From: Nocardia sp. NBC_01327
Lineage (GTDB): Bacteria > Actinomycetota > Actinomycetes > Mycobacteriales > Mycobacteriaceae
Length of the DNA stretch: 64,000 nucleotides
Assembly: GCF_035958815.1 (NCBI RefSeq)
Contig: NZ_CP108383.1
Span: 3,782,001 to 3,846,000, forward strand
Reading direction: 5' to 3'
Part shown: in pieces, positions 42,884 through 51,552 of the stretch
How positions within the stretch are numbered: position 1 is the stretch's first letter
How the letters are laid out: each line of letters opens with the position of its first letter
Notes under the pieces: generated by a model
Databases searched by the model: none
The model's input: the letters and a program-made list of their open reading frames with translations, nothing else
Told to the model about the DNA's origin: nothing
Made by a program: the position numbers and the translations under genes

Positions 42884-43741
42884 TCAGTGGACGGGTTGGG
42901 CTACCCAGCTCGCGGTGACCATCTGGACTGCGGAACCGTCCAGGTCGGCGAGCTTGGTGGAGCTGAATCCGCGTGCCCAGGAGGAGGTCTGGACCCGGAA
43001 GGGCGGCTCCTCCGCCGTGAGCGCCTCGATGATCGAGGCCGCCGCGCCCTCGGAGGTCTGGGCATTGCGGAACGCGCCCTGGGTGCGTTCGATATAGGAC
43101 TTCAGGGCGGGGGCGTAGGGTCCGGCGGCGGCGAGCAGTCCGGCGATGTCGATCTGCTGGCTGGCCACGAATTCGCTTGCCACCGCACCGGGTTCGACCA
43201 CCGTGACGTGCACGCCGACGGTGGCGGCGACCGGTGCGAGCGACTCCATGAAGCCCTCGACCGCGAATTTGGCCGCACAGTACGCCTCATTGAAGGGCTG
43301 GCCGATGACGCCGCCGACGCTGGTGACGGTAATGAGCCGCCCGCCCGAGGCGCGCAGATGCGGCATGGCGGCATGGGTGACCTCGACAACGCCGAAGTAG
43401 TTGACCTCCATGACATTTCGCACCGGCTCCAGCCCGGTCTGCTCGATGGTGCCGACGTATCCCGCGCCCGCGTTATTGATCACGGCATCGAGCCGGCCGT
43501 AGTCGGCGACGACCTGCTGCACGCAGGCGGAGATCGAGCCGGGATCGGTGACGTCCAGGGCCTCCACGCGGATGAGCCCGGCGACGCCCGCCTCGTTCGC
43601 GGCGTCCAGCAGCGCGCCCGCTCTGCCGACATCTCGCATGGTGGCAATGGTCTGCCAGCCCGCCTTCGCCGAGGCCACCGCGGTGGCCAGGCCGATGCCG
43701 GAGGAGGTGCCGGTGATCAGAACGGTGTTCGAGGAGCTCAT
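42884..43741 (-). CDS. SDR family oxidoreductase
   Basis: A 285-residue classical short-chain dehydrogenase: ITGTSSGIGLATAVA (about 9-23), NNAGAGYVG, catalytic Ser in TVTSVGG, and YxxxK in YCAAKF. The C-terminal part (SYIERTQGAFRN, then AEEPPFRVQTS) is typical of retinol-dehydrogenase-like SDRs of actinobacteria that act on varied ketones or alcohols. Substrate unknown. It is on the same strand as the quinone-oxidoreductase-like gene upstream but 150 bp apart. Confidence 0.88.
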   Translation of the reverse strand: MSSSNTVLITGTSSGIGLATAVASAKAGWQTIATMRDVGRAGALLDAANEAGVAGLIRVEALDVTDPGSISACVQQVVADYGRLDAVINNAGAGYVGTIEQTGLEPVRNVMEVNYFGVVEVTHAAMPHLRASGGRLITVTSVGGVIGQPFNEAYCAAKFAVEGFMESLAPVAATVGVHVTVVEPGAVASEFVASQQIDIAGLLAAAGPYAPALKSYIERTQGAFRNAQTSEGAAASIIEALTAEEPPFRVQTSSWARGFSSTKLADLDGSAVQMVTASWVAQPVH

Positions 43742-43891
43742 GGAGCCTCGCTTCCGGGCTTGTCATTCACCACATCGCTGTCGATTACCGACTCTATCCG
43801 TCCGGCCGTTTCCTGCCTGGATTCTCCCGTTTTGCGTTGTCGAGGTCGGTCGGGTCAGCGGCGACCGCGGTGGGCCGCCGCTTTCCGCGAC

Positions 43892-44866
43892 CTATCGACC
43901 GGGGCGCAGCACGATGGTGCCCTTGGCTGCCCGGTCTTCCAGAAGTCGATGCGCATGGGCCGCCTGAGCGAGGGGGAGTACCCGATCGACCAGCGGGGTG
44001 AGCGAGCCGTCGGCGGCGCGGTCCAGTGCGGCAGCGCGCGATCCCGCGACCCAGGCCAGCCAATCCGGCCCCGAGCAGCCGACCAGCGTGAGTCCGCGCA
44101 TGATCAGATCCATGGACGTCACCTGTGCCGGTGTGCCGGAGAGGAAGCCGTAGCTGAGCATCCGGCCGCGCAGCGGGGTCATGAGATCCAGCAGGGCGAG
44201 CGCGGATTCGCCGCCGATGGAGTCGAAGACGACGTCGATCGTTGCGCCGCCGAGAGTTTCGCGCAGGTGCTGCGGCCACTGCGGATCGAGGTGGTCGATC
44301 ACCACGTCGGCGCCGAATTTCCGGGCCTGCTCGGCCTTCTCCGGGCCACCCGCGGTGGCGATGACCCGGGCCGCGCCGTATTCCTTGGCCAGCTGCGTGA
44401 GATAGCCGCCGATTCCCGTTGCGGCCGCCTCGATAAGGACGGTCTCGGTACCGGTCAGCTTGGCGGTCTCCAGTAGCGGAATGGCCACCGATCCGCTCAT
44501 GGAGAGCGCGGCGGCATCGACGGACGATACGGCGTCCGGAATCCGGACCGCGGATTCCGCAGGTGCGCTGACGAATTCGGCATAGGTGCCGAAGGCGTTG
44601 CCGGCCACCAGGACCCGCTGCCCGATCAATCCCGCATCCGCCCCCGAGCCCACCTCGACGACCACGCCGACCGCCTGCGTGCCGAAAACGAACGGCTTCT
44701 CCAGCGGGATCGGAAACGCCCCCGAGCGCAGCATGGCCTCCGGGTACAGCACCGGAATCGCCTCGCTGCGCACGAGTACCTCACCCGGCTGCGGACGCGG
44801 CGCGGGCACCTCACTCGGCACCAGGACGTCGGGTCCACCGGTCGCGGTCAATAGGATTGCCTGCAT
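43892..44866 (-). CDS. Zinc-type alcohol dehydrogenase / quinone oxidoreductase family
   Basis: 324 residues of the MDR superfamily: GroES-like N-domain (EVPAPRPQPGEVLVRSEAI), GSVAIPLLETAKLTGTETVLIEAAATGIGGYLTQLAK-like cofactor region, and VVIDHLDPQWPQHL. It lacks the structural-zinc cysteines, so it is probably a zinc-free NADPH quinone reductase-type enzyme. It is divergent from a TetR gene across an 87-bp region with an imperfect palindrome, so the TetR protein most likely controls it. Confidence 0.87.
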   Translation of the reverse strand: MQAILLTATGGPDVLVPSEVPAPRPQPGEVLVRSEAIPVLYPEAMLRSGAFPIPLEKPFVFGTQAVGVVVEVGSGADAGLIGQRVLVAGNAFGTYAEFVSAPAESAVRIPDAVSSVDAAALSMSGSVAIPLLETAKLTGTETVLIEAAATGIGGYLTQLAKEYGAARVIATAGGPEKAEQARKFGADVVIDHLDPQWPQHLRETLGGATIDVVFDSIGGESALALLDLMTPLRGRMLSYGFLSGTPAQVTSMDLIMRGLTLVGCSGPDWLAWVAGSRAAALDRAADGSLTPLVDRVLPLAQAAHAHRLLEDRAAKGTIVLRPGR

Positions 44867-44879
44867 TGAAATACCCCAT

Positions 44880-44940
44880 AACTTGACTTACGGTCCACTT
44901 ATGCTTCACGACGATATGGACCGACGGTCAACTTGTCAAC
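44880..44940. promoter_or_regulatory. Imperfect palindromic operator in the TetR divergon
   Basis: TTGACTTACGGTCCA (44884-44897 region) faces TGGACCGACGGTCAA (from 44917), an inverted repeat with an exact CGGTCCA/TGGACCG core and matching TTGAC/GTCAA ends. GTCAAC is repeated at 44927 and 44935. This is a typical TetR operator position between divergent genes. Confidence 0.55.
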
Positions 44941-44953
44941 GAAAGTCGAGGAA

Positions 44954-45538
44954 ATGCCTGCTGAGCAGCCCCGGGAACGCGCCGACGCCGCCCGCAATCG
45001 CCGTGCGATCCTGGCCGCCACCCGCACGCTGCTGGCCGACCACGGCGCCGACGCCATCACCATGGACAAGGTCGCCGCCGCGGCCGGGGTCGGCAAGGGC
45101 ACCATCTTCCACCGCTTCGGCAGTCGCTCAGGCCTGCTCTACGCCCTGGTTGCCGAGCCCGCCGAAGCCCTGATGGCCGCCATTTCCGAGGACCCGCCCC
45201 CCTTGGGCCCCGGCGCCCCCGCCGGCGACCGACTACTGGCCTTCTTCGACGCGATGACCGTCATGATGGCCGACAATGTCGAGCTGATGGCCGCCTACAC
45301 CGGCGCTTCCATGCCCCCGCACCCCCGCACCGCCGAATTCCACGGCACCTGGGACCGCCACATCACCACCCTGCTCCACGAGGCTCGCCCCGACCTCGAC
45401 GCCGAAGCCGCCGGTCGATTGCTGTTCAGCGCAGTGGGTTCCGACGTGGCTCGCGCCATGGCCCGCGCGGGCGAAACCGACCGCCTCCGCAGCGCCATCC
45501 GCACCCTCGTGGAATCCGTACTCCGCCAACCGGATTAA
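44954..45538 (+). CDS. TetR/AcrR family regulator
   Basis: 194 residues from ATG 44954; an in-frame TTG at 44933 is an alternative. N-terminal helix-turn-helix (about 17-62): RRAILAATRTLLADHGADAI, then VAAAAGVGKGTIFHRFGSR, a textbook TetR recognition helix. The C-terminal ligand domain is not assignable to a compound. It is divergent from the MDR dehydrogenase across a palindromic region, indicating autoregulation and control of that enzyme. Confidence 0.92.
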   Translation: MPAEQPRERADAARNRRAILAATRTLLADHGADAITMDKVAAAAGVGKGTIFHRFGSRSGLLYALVAEPAEALMAAISEDPPPLGPGAPAGDRLLAFFDAMTVMMADNVELMAAYTGASMPPHPRTAEFHGTWDRHITTLLHEARPDLDAEAAGRLLFSAVGSDVARAMARAGETDRLRSAIRTLVESVLRQPD

Positions 45539-45737
45539 CCGCGGTTCTGCCGACTGGAACTGGCGGCGGAACCTTGTGCCGCGCTGGCTGACACGGCAAG
45601 CGCGCTATTTGTGACGGAGGCAGGTGGTTGCCGGGGCGCTGACGTCCGAGTTCTTCGTGACGACTCCCCGTGTGCCGCTGGGGCATACAGGCAGTACGAC
45701 GAATGCCACAATTCGGACAAAAGGTGTGGGGTTGACC

Positions 45738-45755
45738 TTGACCCTGCGTCAGGGT
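45738..45755 (+). promoter_or_regulatory. MerR-type dyad in the hydrolase promoter
   Basis: TTGACC (45738-45743) runs into the inverted repeat ACCCTGCGTCAGGGT (45741-45755), the TTGACCCT...AGGGT form typical of actinobacterial MerR-controlled promoters. It precedes an alpha/beta hydrolase gene followed by a MerR regulator gene. Confidence 0.55.
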
Positions 45756-45769
45756 TGGAGGGTGGTCGT

Positions 45770-46666
45770 ATGACGAACAACAGCACTTCTTTTGAGCGGC
45801 TTGCGCCGCCGATCGGAGGATTTCAGGAGATCGACGGCCGGCGGATTTTTGTGCACCGGTCGGGTAGTGGGGGACCGGCGGTGGTGTTCCTGCCAGGTGC
45901 GAGCGCGGTGGGGTTGGATTATTTCGGTGTCCAGCAGCAGGTTTCACGGTTCACCACCGCCGTGGTGTACGACCGCGGCGGCTCGGGTTACAGCGATCCG
46001 TTCCCACTGCCGCGCACCGCTGCTGCGGTAGCTACGGAACTGCACGATTTGCTGCGCGCCGAGAACATCCCTGCCCCATACGTTCTCGCGGCACACTCGC
46101 TCGGTGGGTTCTTCGCGCACCGGTTCGCGCAGCTGTACCCGCAGGATGTCGCGGGCCTGGTCTGGCTCGACGCCCTGCATCGTGATTGGGACGACTTCAT
46201 GCCGCCCGCAGCGAGTCTGGCGGCGACCGAGCAGATGGCGCCTGATCCGGACGGAGCGCTCGAGGAGATACGCCCGGCTCAGCTCGAGATGTACGGCGAG
46301 CTGTACGCGGACTATCCGGAGCACGTGCGGCGAGCACTGATGGATGCCTGCCTGAGTGATGACTGGATGCGCGCCGGCCTTGCCGAGCGCCGTGGATTGA
46401 CCGCACTCGCCACCGAACTGCGCGCCGGACCCGACATTCCTGACGTGCCCATGGTCGCGCTCTCCGTGGTGGGCGGCGGCCCTGCCCAGACGTTGGCCGC
46501 CATGCACGACGGCAGGACGAGAATGGATGCGGCTCTGGTGAACGCTGTTTCGCACGGGGAGCAGCGCATTCTCTCCGATACCTTCCACCACCGGCTCTGT
46601 TTCGACCGCCCCGATGCGGTGGTCCAGGCGATCCGCGACGTCGTGGACCGGGTGGCGCGCCCCTAG
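45770..46666 (+). CDS. Alpha/beta hydrolase
   Basis: 298 residues from ATG 45770 (GGAGG 8 bp upstream). Features: VVFLPGASAVG as oxyanion-hole strand, YDRGGSGYSDP, nucleophile elbow AHSLGGFF (Ser about 105), and C-terminal SHGEQRILSD as the possible His region. Substrate unknown; the sequence is of general hydrolase/epoxide-hydrolase type. A MerR-type dyad overlaps its promoter, and a MerR regulator starts 40 bp downstream on the same strand. Confidence 0.87.
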   Translation: MTNNSTSFERLAPPIGGFQEIDGRRIFVHRSGSGGPAVVFLPGASAVGLDYFGVQQQVSRFTTAVVYDRGGSGYSDPFPLPRTAAAVATELHDLLRAENIPAPYVLAAHSLGGFFAHRFAQLYPQDVAGLVWLDALHRDWDDFMPPAASLAATEQMAPDPDGALEEIRPAQLEMYGELYADYPEHVRRALMDACLSDDWMRAGLAERRGLTALATELRAGPDIPDVPMVALSVVGGGPAQTLAAMHDGRTRMDAALVNAVSHGEQRILSDTFHHRLCFDRPDAVVQAIRDVVDRVARP

Positions 46667-46706
46667 AATCGGCACCATCACGCATCGCACGGACCAGAGG
46701 AGGACA

Positions 46707-47468
46707 GTGCTCACGATCGGCCGGCTGGCGGCGACCGCCGGCGTGACCGTGCGCACTGTCCGCCACTACCACCACGTCGGTCTGCTGCCCGAGCCCGAGC
46801 GCGATGCCTCCGGGTACCGCAGCTACAGCGCGCAGGCGGCGGTGGATCTCATCCGGATCAGGACTCTCGCCGATGCCGGAGTGCCGCTGGCCCGCATCGA
46901 TACGCTGCTGCATGCGCAGCCGCCCGAGTTCGCCGCGGCGATCACCGATATCGACGCGGCGCTGCGGCGAAAGATCGACCAGCTCAACGAATATCGGAGT
47001 CGCATCACCGAATTGGCAAGTGGTGAAAGGCTTGTCCTGCCCGCCGAGGTGGTCGACATCCTGGACCGGATGCGCGGTTTCGGGGTCAGCGAACAGCGGG
47101 TACGGCTCGAGCGCGACTCATGGATTCTGCTGCAGGCGTTGGACCCTGGCTCCATGCCGCAGCGGATCCGGGACAAGAACGCCGGCTTCGACGACCCGGA
47201 GACGATTCGCCTGTATCTTGCCTGTGACGAATCGGTCGACTGGGATCCGCAGGACCCACGCCTGGACCGGCTCATCGACGATATGGACGCCTGGGAGATC
47301 AAGTACGAACGAGACGGCGGCGGCCCGGGCAACCGGCTGATCTCCGCCCGCATCTCCGAGGCCTCACCGGCATGGCAACGCCTCCTCGAGGCCCTCGCCC
47401 ACCGCGCCGAACGTCGCCGAACCGCAGATACCCCAGCCCACCCCTCCGCGCTCACGCACGACAGCTGA
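46707..47468 (+). CDS. MerR family transcriptional regulator
   Basis: 253 residues from GTG 46707 (GAGGAGG upstream). MerR HTH at the N-terminus: LTIGRLAATAGVTVRTVRHY, then HVGLLPEPERDASGYRSYS, and a coiled dimer helix with LRRKIDQLNEYRSRITEL. The C-terminal 130 residues have a helical, Trp-containing domain seen in long actinobacterial MerR proteins; the ligand is unknown. It is likely in an operon with the hydrolase and probably binds the dyad at 45741-45755. Confidence 0.9.
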   Translation: MLTIGRLAATAGVTVRTVRHYHHVGLLPEPERDASGYRSYSAQAAVDLIRIRTLADAGVPLARIDTLLHAQPPEFAAAITDIDAALRRKIDQLNEYRSRITELASGERLVLPAEVVDILDRMRGFGVSEQRVRLERDSWILLQALDPGSMPQRIRDKNAGFDDPETIRLYLACDESVDWDPQDPRLDRLIDDMDAWEIKYERDGGGPGNRLISARISEASPAWQRLLEALAHRAERRRTADTPAHPSALTHDS

Positions 47469-47472
47469 AGCA

Positions 47473-47531
47473 CCGAGCGGGCTCTGGTTGCGGTCCTTCT
47501 CGGCGTGTCGCCACAACCAGAGCCCGCTCGG
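47473..47531. terminator. Long hairpin between convergent genes
   Basis: Perfect 18-bp stem CCGAGCGGGCTCTGGTTG (47473-47490) with its complement at 47514-47531, 23-nt loop. It lies between the MerR gene and the end of the minus-strand Nudix-like operon and can terminate both. Confidence 0.85.
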
Positions 47532-47591
47532 CGACGTTTCGCTGGGGGATGGCCCGAATTCGGTCGGCTGCCGGTGTGAGGGGAGTGGTTG

Positions 47592-48221
47592 CTACTGCGG
47601 TGTGAAGGCCCAGACGGCGGCCGGGCGGCCGGTTGCTTTCACGCGCACGCGCTCGCCGGTGCGGGTCAAGCCGGGAAGGGCTGCGAGGGTGCGGTTGAGG
47701 TTGCCGGGGTCGGGGCGGGAGCCTTCGAGCGCGGCGGTGAGTTCGACCGCGCGGGTGGCCGGAAACTGCTCGCCCACCAGCGGGCGCGTGAATTCGAGGT
47801 GCTTCCAGAGCATTTCGGCGAAGATCTCGCGTGCGGTGTCGACGATCCGGTTGTGATCGAAGGCCAGGGCCGGAATGCGTTCGAACGGAAGCCATTCGGC
47901 GGCGTCGGCGTTGTGGTCGGCGATGACGGACCACATGGCGATGGACAGCGTCGGCCCGCGTGGATCGCGATTGGGCTCGTCGAAGGTGGCGAGCTGACCC
48001 ACGGCCAGGATGGCCTGTTCGGGGACACCGAGTTTGGTGTGCACGGCCCGGCGGGCGGCGGCCTCGAGCCGTTCGCCACGGTGGAGCAGGACGCCGGGCA
48101 GGGCGAGCGCGCCGGCGAACGGCTCCCACTCGCGGGGTGCGATGCCCACGGTGACGGTCGCGTCGTCGCGGCCGTAGCGCAGGGCGATCACATCGATGGA
48201 TACTGCGGATTGTTGCTCCAC
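47592..48221 (-). CDS. NrtR-like Nudix-related regulator
   Basis: 209 residues. The N-terminal Nudix fold (about 1-135) has a degraded catalytic box: after PGVLLHRGE the REUxEExGU stretch reads RAVHTKLGV, so all the catalytic glutamates are missing. The C-terminal 70 residues, with HLEFTRPL, GNLNRTLAALPGLTRTGERV and TGRPAAVWAFT, fit the winged helix of NrtR, the NAD-metabolism repressor family. I therefore read it as a ligand-sensing transcription factor, not a hydrolase. It is the last of four minus-strand genes, 10 bp after the PurA-like gene, and may control that operon. Confidence 0.75.
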   Translation of the reverse strand: MEQQSAVSIDVIALRYGRDDATVTVGIAPREWEPFAGALALPGVLLHRGERLEAAARRAVHTKLGVPEQAILAVGQLATFDEPNRDPRGPTLSIAMWSVIADHNADAAEWLPFERIPALAFDHNRIVDTAREIFAEMLWKHLEFTRPLVGEQFPATRAVELTAALEGSRPDPGNLNRTLAALPGLTRTGERVRVKATGRPAAVWAFTPQ

Positions 48222-48231
48222 AAGGGGTCAA

Positions 48232-49530
48232 TCATGCCGTAGTGGGGGGAGCGATCGTGTGATCGGCCCGCGCGGGCCGGGTGAGCTGCACGGATCGGGC
48301 GCGGCGGTCGGCGCGATCGGGGCCGTGTGCGGTCAGCGCCACGGGCACCCCGAGTTCGGCTTCGAGGTAGCCGGGCACGTCGGCGGGCAGGTCCGCGAGC
48401 ACCGGTGTCGCGTCGTTCAGCAGGTCCGTCAGCCGCTGCTGGTGGTCGAGGTCCTGCCAGGTGCCGCAGTCGAGCCGGTCGGCATAGCCGTCGGTGGTGA
48501 GATATCCGGTGGCGGTGCGGATATCGCCGACCGCGTCCATATGGTTGACGACCAGACCGTCGATGCCCCCGCAGGCATCGACCGCGTAGCGCAGCAGGAT
48601 CGGATCGAGGTGCCCGGTGCGGAATTCACCCTGGTAGGCGCCGGTCCCATTGTGCCGCTCGGGAATCCGCAGCTCCGCATCCTCGGTCGGGAACGGTCCC
48701 GCCCCGTGCCGGGTGAAGTAGCTGCGGGTGATGCCCAGGACATATCCGGGCGCATCGATCCGGGCGAGCATGGCGCGCGCATGACGAGGTTCCACCGTCG
48801 ACCAGGTGGTGTACGGGTGCAGCCCCCGCCATTCGTCGAGCAGCGCCCCCTGCGCGCCCTCGAACACCAGCCGCCCGCTCTCGGCGAAGACGGCCAGCTG
48901 ATCGCCGGGCAGAATCGCCACGGCCCGAGCGAATTCGGTGTACACATCGACGAGATCATCGATCGAGTCGTACCGGTGCCCACTGCCCGCCAGGAGCGGC
49001 CGATAGTGCTCCTGAAGCGCGATCAGCTTGCGCCGCAGCACTTCCGGCCGCCGGCAATCGCCCACCCGCGGGGCGTCGTGCTCGAGCGCGTAACTCGCCG
49101 TCTCCCCGATGCCGATACCGCACGAACCGTGCCGGGACGCACCCCGCGCATCCTCCCCGCAACGGTTGGCGGCCCCGTGGATCGGGGTGGTGAGCAGCGC
49201 CCGCTCGTCCACGGACATCAGCGCGAGCGGATCGGCGATGCCGAGCAGTGCCAGCGCGCGGGCCTCGGCGGCCAGCGCGATGGGCTCCACGAGCATGTGC
49301 CGGGACAGCAGGGTCGGCACCCGGGAAAAAGTGCCGGACCCGAACTGCCGGAAGGTGTGGTGGCGTCCGCCGGCGACCACATTGTGGGCCGCCTGCGCAC
49401 CGCCGTTGAACCGCACCACGGCGGACACGTCCAGTCCCGTCTCCGGTGCGCAGAGCCAGTCCACGGTGGCCCCCTTGCCGGCGTCGCCGAACCCGAGGTC
49501 CACCACGATCAGGTGGCGATCACCGAACAT
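48232..49530 (-). CDS. Divergent adenylosuccinate synthetase-like enzyme
   Basis: 432 residues from ATG 49530 (GGGAGAGC upstream). The PurA fold is recognisable. A GFGDAGKG loop replaces WGDEGKGK but keeps the catalytic Asp. Next is NGGAQAAHNVV, keeping the catalytic His. HGSCGIGIGE stands where PurA has GTGRGIGP, VNHMDAVG where the guanine-binding TKLD lies, and VFEGAQGALLDEW is well conserved. It is too divergent for the housekeeping PurA, and its operon partners (vWA, J-domain pseudokinase, NrtR-like) suggest a specialised nucleotide-ligase role. PurZ-type replacement of the catalytic Asp is not seen. Substrate unknown. Confidence 0.8.
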   Translation of the reverse strand: MFGDRHLIVVDLGFGDAGKGATVDWLCAPETGLDVSAVVRFNGGAQAAHNVVAGGRHHTFRQFGSGTFSRVPTLLSRHMLVEPIALAAEARALALLGIADPLALMSVDERALLTTPIHGAANRCGEDARGASRHGSCGIGIGETASYALEHDAPRVGDCRRPEVLRRKLIALQEHYRPLLAGSGHRYDSIDDLVDVYTEFARAVAILPGDQLAVFAESGRLVFEGAQGALLDEWRGLHPYTTWSTVEPRHARAMLARIDAPGYVLGITRSYFTRHGAGPFPTEDAELRIPERHNGTGAYQGEFRTGHLDPILLRYAVDACGGIDGLVVNHMDAVGDIRTATGYLTTDGYADRLDCGTWQDLDHQQRLTDLLNDATPVLADLPADVPGYLEAELGVPVALTAHGPDRADRRARSVQLTRPARADHTIAPPTTA

Positions 49531-49543
49531 TGCTCTCTCCCTT

Positions 49544-50530
49544 CTAGTTTCCGAAATCGACGTCGTCGTCACCGGTGCCGGCGGGCAGGGCGCCGGCACT
49601 GCGGGTGCGCCGCCCCGCGCCGAGGGGTGCGAGCGCCTTGCCGACCGCATCCGCCTCGTCGAGCGAGCCGATATCGCGCAGATCCGCCAGTCCCGCACCG
49701 AGATCGATGCGGTCCTCGCCGATGCCGATGGTCAGCGCGATGAGCTCGCACACCGCCGCCGGATCGTCCAGGCGCAGGAACCGCTCGCCGAGCAGTCCCC
49801 GCCAGTGCTCGGCGATCTCCGGATCCCCGTAGTAGCTGGACTGATTGGGCAGGATGTAGTGCACGTGCCAGCGATCGGCGAGCTCGCGGTAGATGGACTC
49901 GACCGAGACATCCTGGGATACCTTGTCGCCGATGACATTCCGAATGTGTCGCGAGGCCAGGCGATCTTTGTTCAGCTCGTCGCCGACGATGAACAGGTAA
50001 CCCTTCTGTCCACGCTTGTCCCACGCGTCGGTGGCGGTGTGCCGGGCCATGAAATAGGCGGCCAGTTCATAACTTTCGGACTTCTGCCCGCCACCGCCGC
50101 CCTCCAGCAGGATGAGTCGCAACTGCTCGTCCATCCGATTGTCGGACTCGAACTGCCCGACCTGCAGCGGCACCCGATCGGTATCGGCATCGCCGATCCC
50201 GCCGAACATGATCTGCGGATCGTCCGCATATCCCTTGCGCTGCAACAGCCCGTGCAGTTTGCCGAGCTTCTCCTGCATGATCCGCGGCACCGCGCCCATG
50301 GACCCGGTTACATCGAACAGCACCGCGATGGGCAGCGAGTTCCCGTGATCAGCCGAATCGCGGGACTCCCGCATCCCCACATTCTTCGGATCGAGCGATG
50401 TGTGCGCCGTCCATTTGTCCCAGGGCACCGACCGCATATCGGCGGTGTAGCCGAAATCGTCGAGGCCGCGGGCGGCGCGGAAGGTGCGGGCGGCGTCGTA
50501 GGCGCTGTCGTCCCAATTTCCGTAACCCAT
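49544..50530 (-). CDS. von Willebrand factor A domain protein
   Basis: 328 residues from ATG 50530. After an N-terminal stretch rich in Tyr/Asp/Trp (GYGNWDDSAYDAARTFR), a vWA domain starts with AVLFDVTGSMGAVP, a DxTGS variant of the metal-ion-dependent adhesion site. IMFGGIGDADTDRVPLQ, a Gly-rich loop (GGGGGQKSESY) and GYLFIVGDE follow. It is cytoplasmic, with no signal peptide. In bacteria such vWA proteins pair with ATPases or kinases in chaperone or stress systems. Gap to the pseudokinase gene is 5 bp and to the PurA-like gene 13 bp, so it is clearly one operon. Confidence 0.85.
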   Translation of the reverse strand: MGYGNWDDSAYDAARTFRAARGLDDFGYTADMRSVPWDKWTAHTSLDPKNVGMRESRDSADHGNSLPIAVLFDVTGSMGAVPRIMQEKLGKLHGLLQRKGYADDPQIMFGGIGDADTDRVPLQVGQFESDNRMDEQLRLILLEGGGGGQKSESYELAAYFMARHTATDAWDKRGQKGYLFIVGDELNKDRLASRHIRNVIGDKVSQDVSVESIYRELADRWHVHYILPNQSSYYGDPEIAEHWRGLLGERFLRLDDPAAVCELIALTIGIGEDRIDLGAGLADLRDIGSLDEADAVGKALAPLGAGRRTRSAGALPAGTGDDDVDFGN

Positions 50531-50535
50531 TGTTA

Positions 50536-51549
50536 TCACTGTCCTTTCGTGAGCTCGAACGGCCGGAAGAGGCGCTGTCCGTAGAGCCGGTCGAGCAGAT
50601 CGTCGAATTCGCCGAGCAGATCGGCGGCGTCGGGGCGCAGCCGCGCATCGGGCTGCATACAGCCCGCCGCGAAGGTGCGCATGGCGGTGGGCGCGCGAGT
50701 GCCGAGCATGGTGAGCATCAGCTGGTGCGCGAGGTGGACATCGGTGGCGGGGGAGACCGCATCGTGGATCTCCGGCGGATAGTCGAGCGAGCCGAGGGTC
50801 GCGGCGGCGGGCGTGCCCGGCCGGGTCGCGAACGACCAGCCCACCAGCACCACACCGTGCAGCCGTGGATGAATGAGCACATTCGCCGGAGTGATGGCCG
50901 TATGCACCCATCCGGCGAGCGCCGCCCCGGACAGGCAGCGCAGCAGCCGCCGATGCATCCAGGCGTAGTCGCGCGCATCGAGCCCGTCCGGATAGGCGGC
51001 GCGCACCTGTTCCAGCGTCACGAATCCTTCGGTGAGCGCACCGAGTACGTTCACGGTCCGGTGTTCGCCCGCGTCCAGATGATCGACGGTGTCCACGAGC
51101 TCGGGAAAATACGGTCGCAACCAGTTGTGCTCCTCGGCCGTGATCGCGAGGTCGCGCAGCGCATTTCGCTCACCGGCGAGCAGCTTGTTGGCGGCGGAGC
51201 GCCGGGGAATCTTCACGACCCGATCGCTGCCGCTGCGATAGAGATCGGTCACCGACCCGCGCGCCAGCAGCCTGCCGACCGGGTACGTCCCGTGCGCCCC
51301 GGTCACGTGCATGCTCGCGTCATCGAGGTTCAGCCACTGCTTGTACAGCTCGCCCAGTCGCACGAATGCCGCCCCGGCCATCTCCGATTCGTCGGCTGCC
51401 ACCCGATCGGGGTGAACCGCCGCGGCCAGCCGGCGATACCGGCGCTGCCCGTCCCTGCGGGCAGCGGAATCGGTTGTGGCGCTGCCGAAGAGGTCCTCGG
51501 GCCGCCTTGCCGCCTGAATGTCCTGCACCGTGTCTCGCACCGTCGTCAT
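50536..51549 (-). CDS. J-domain fused to a kinase-like (pseudokinase) domain
   Basis: 337 residues. About 20-72 look like a J domain: YRRLAAAVHPDRV with the HPD tripeptide, then helix III AGAAFVRLGELYKQWL. From about 88 a protein-kinase-like domain begins: YPVGRLLARGSVTDLY as the glycine loop, VVKIPR with the ATP Lys, then the catalytic loop position VHTAITPANVLIH. There HRD is replaced by HTA and the loop Lys by Thr, and DFG by VGW. The catalytic Asp residues are therefore missing and it is probably a pseudokinase scaffold. First gene of the four-gene operon, with a dyad 3 bp upstream. Confidence 0.72.
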   Translation of the reverse strand: MTTVRDTVQDIQAARRPEDLFGSATTDSAARRDGQRRYRRLAAAVHPDRVAADESEMAGAAFVRLGELYKQWLNLDDASMHVTGAHGTYPVGRLLARGSVTDLYRSGSDRVVKIPRRSAANKLLAGERNALRDLAITAEEHNWLRPYFPELVDTVDHLDAGEHRTVNVLGALTEGFVTLEQVRAAYPDGLDARDYAWMHRRLLRCLSGAALAGWVHTAITPANVLIHPRLHGVVLVGWSFATRPGTPAAATLGSLDYPPEIHDAVSPATDVHLAHQLMLTMLGTRAPTAMRTFAAGCMQPDARLRPDAADLLGEFDDLLDRLYGQRLFRPFELTKGQ

Positions 51550-51552
51550 GCG

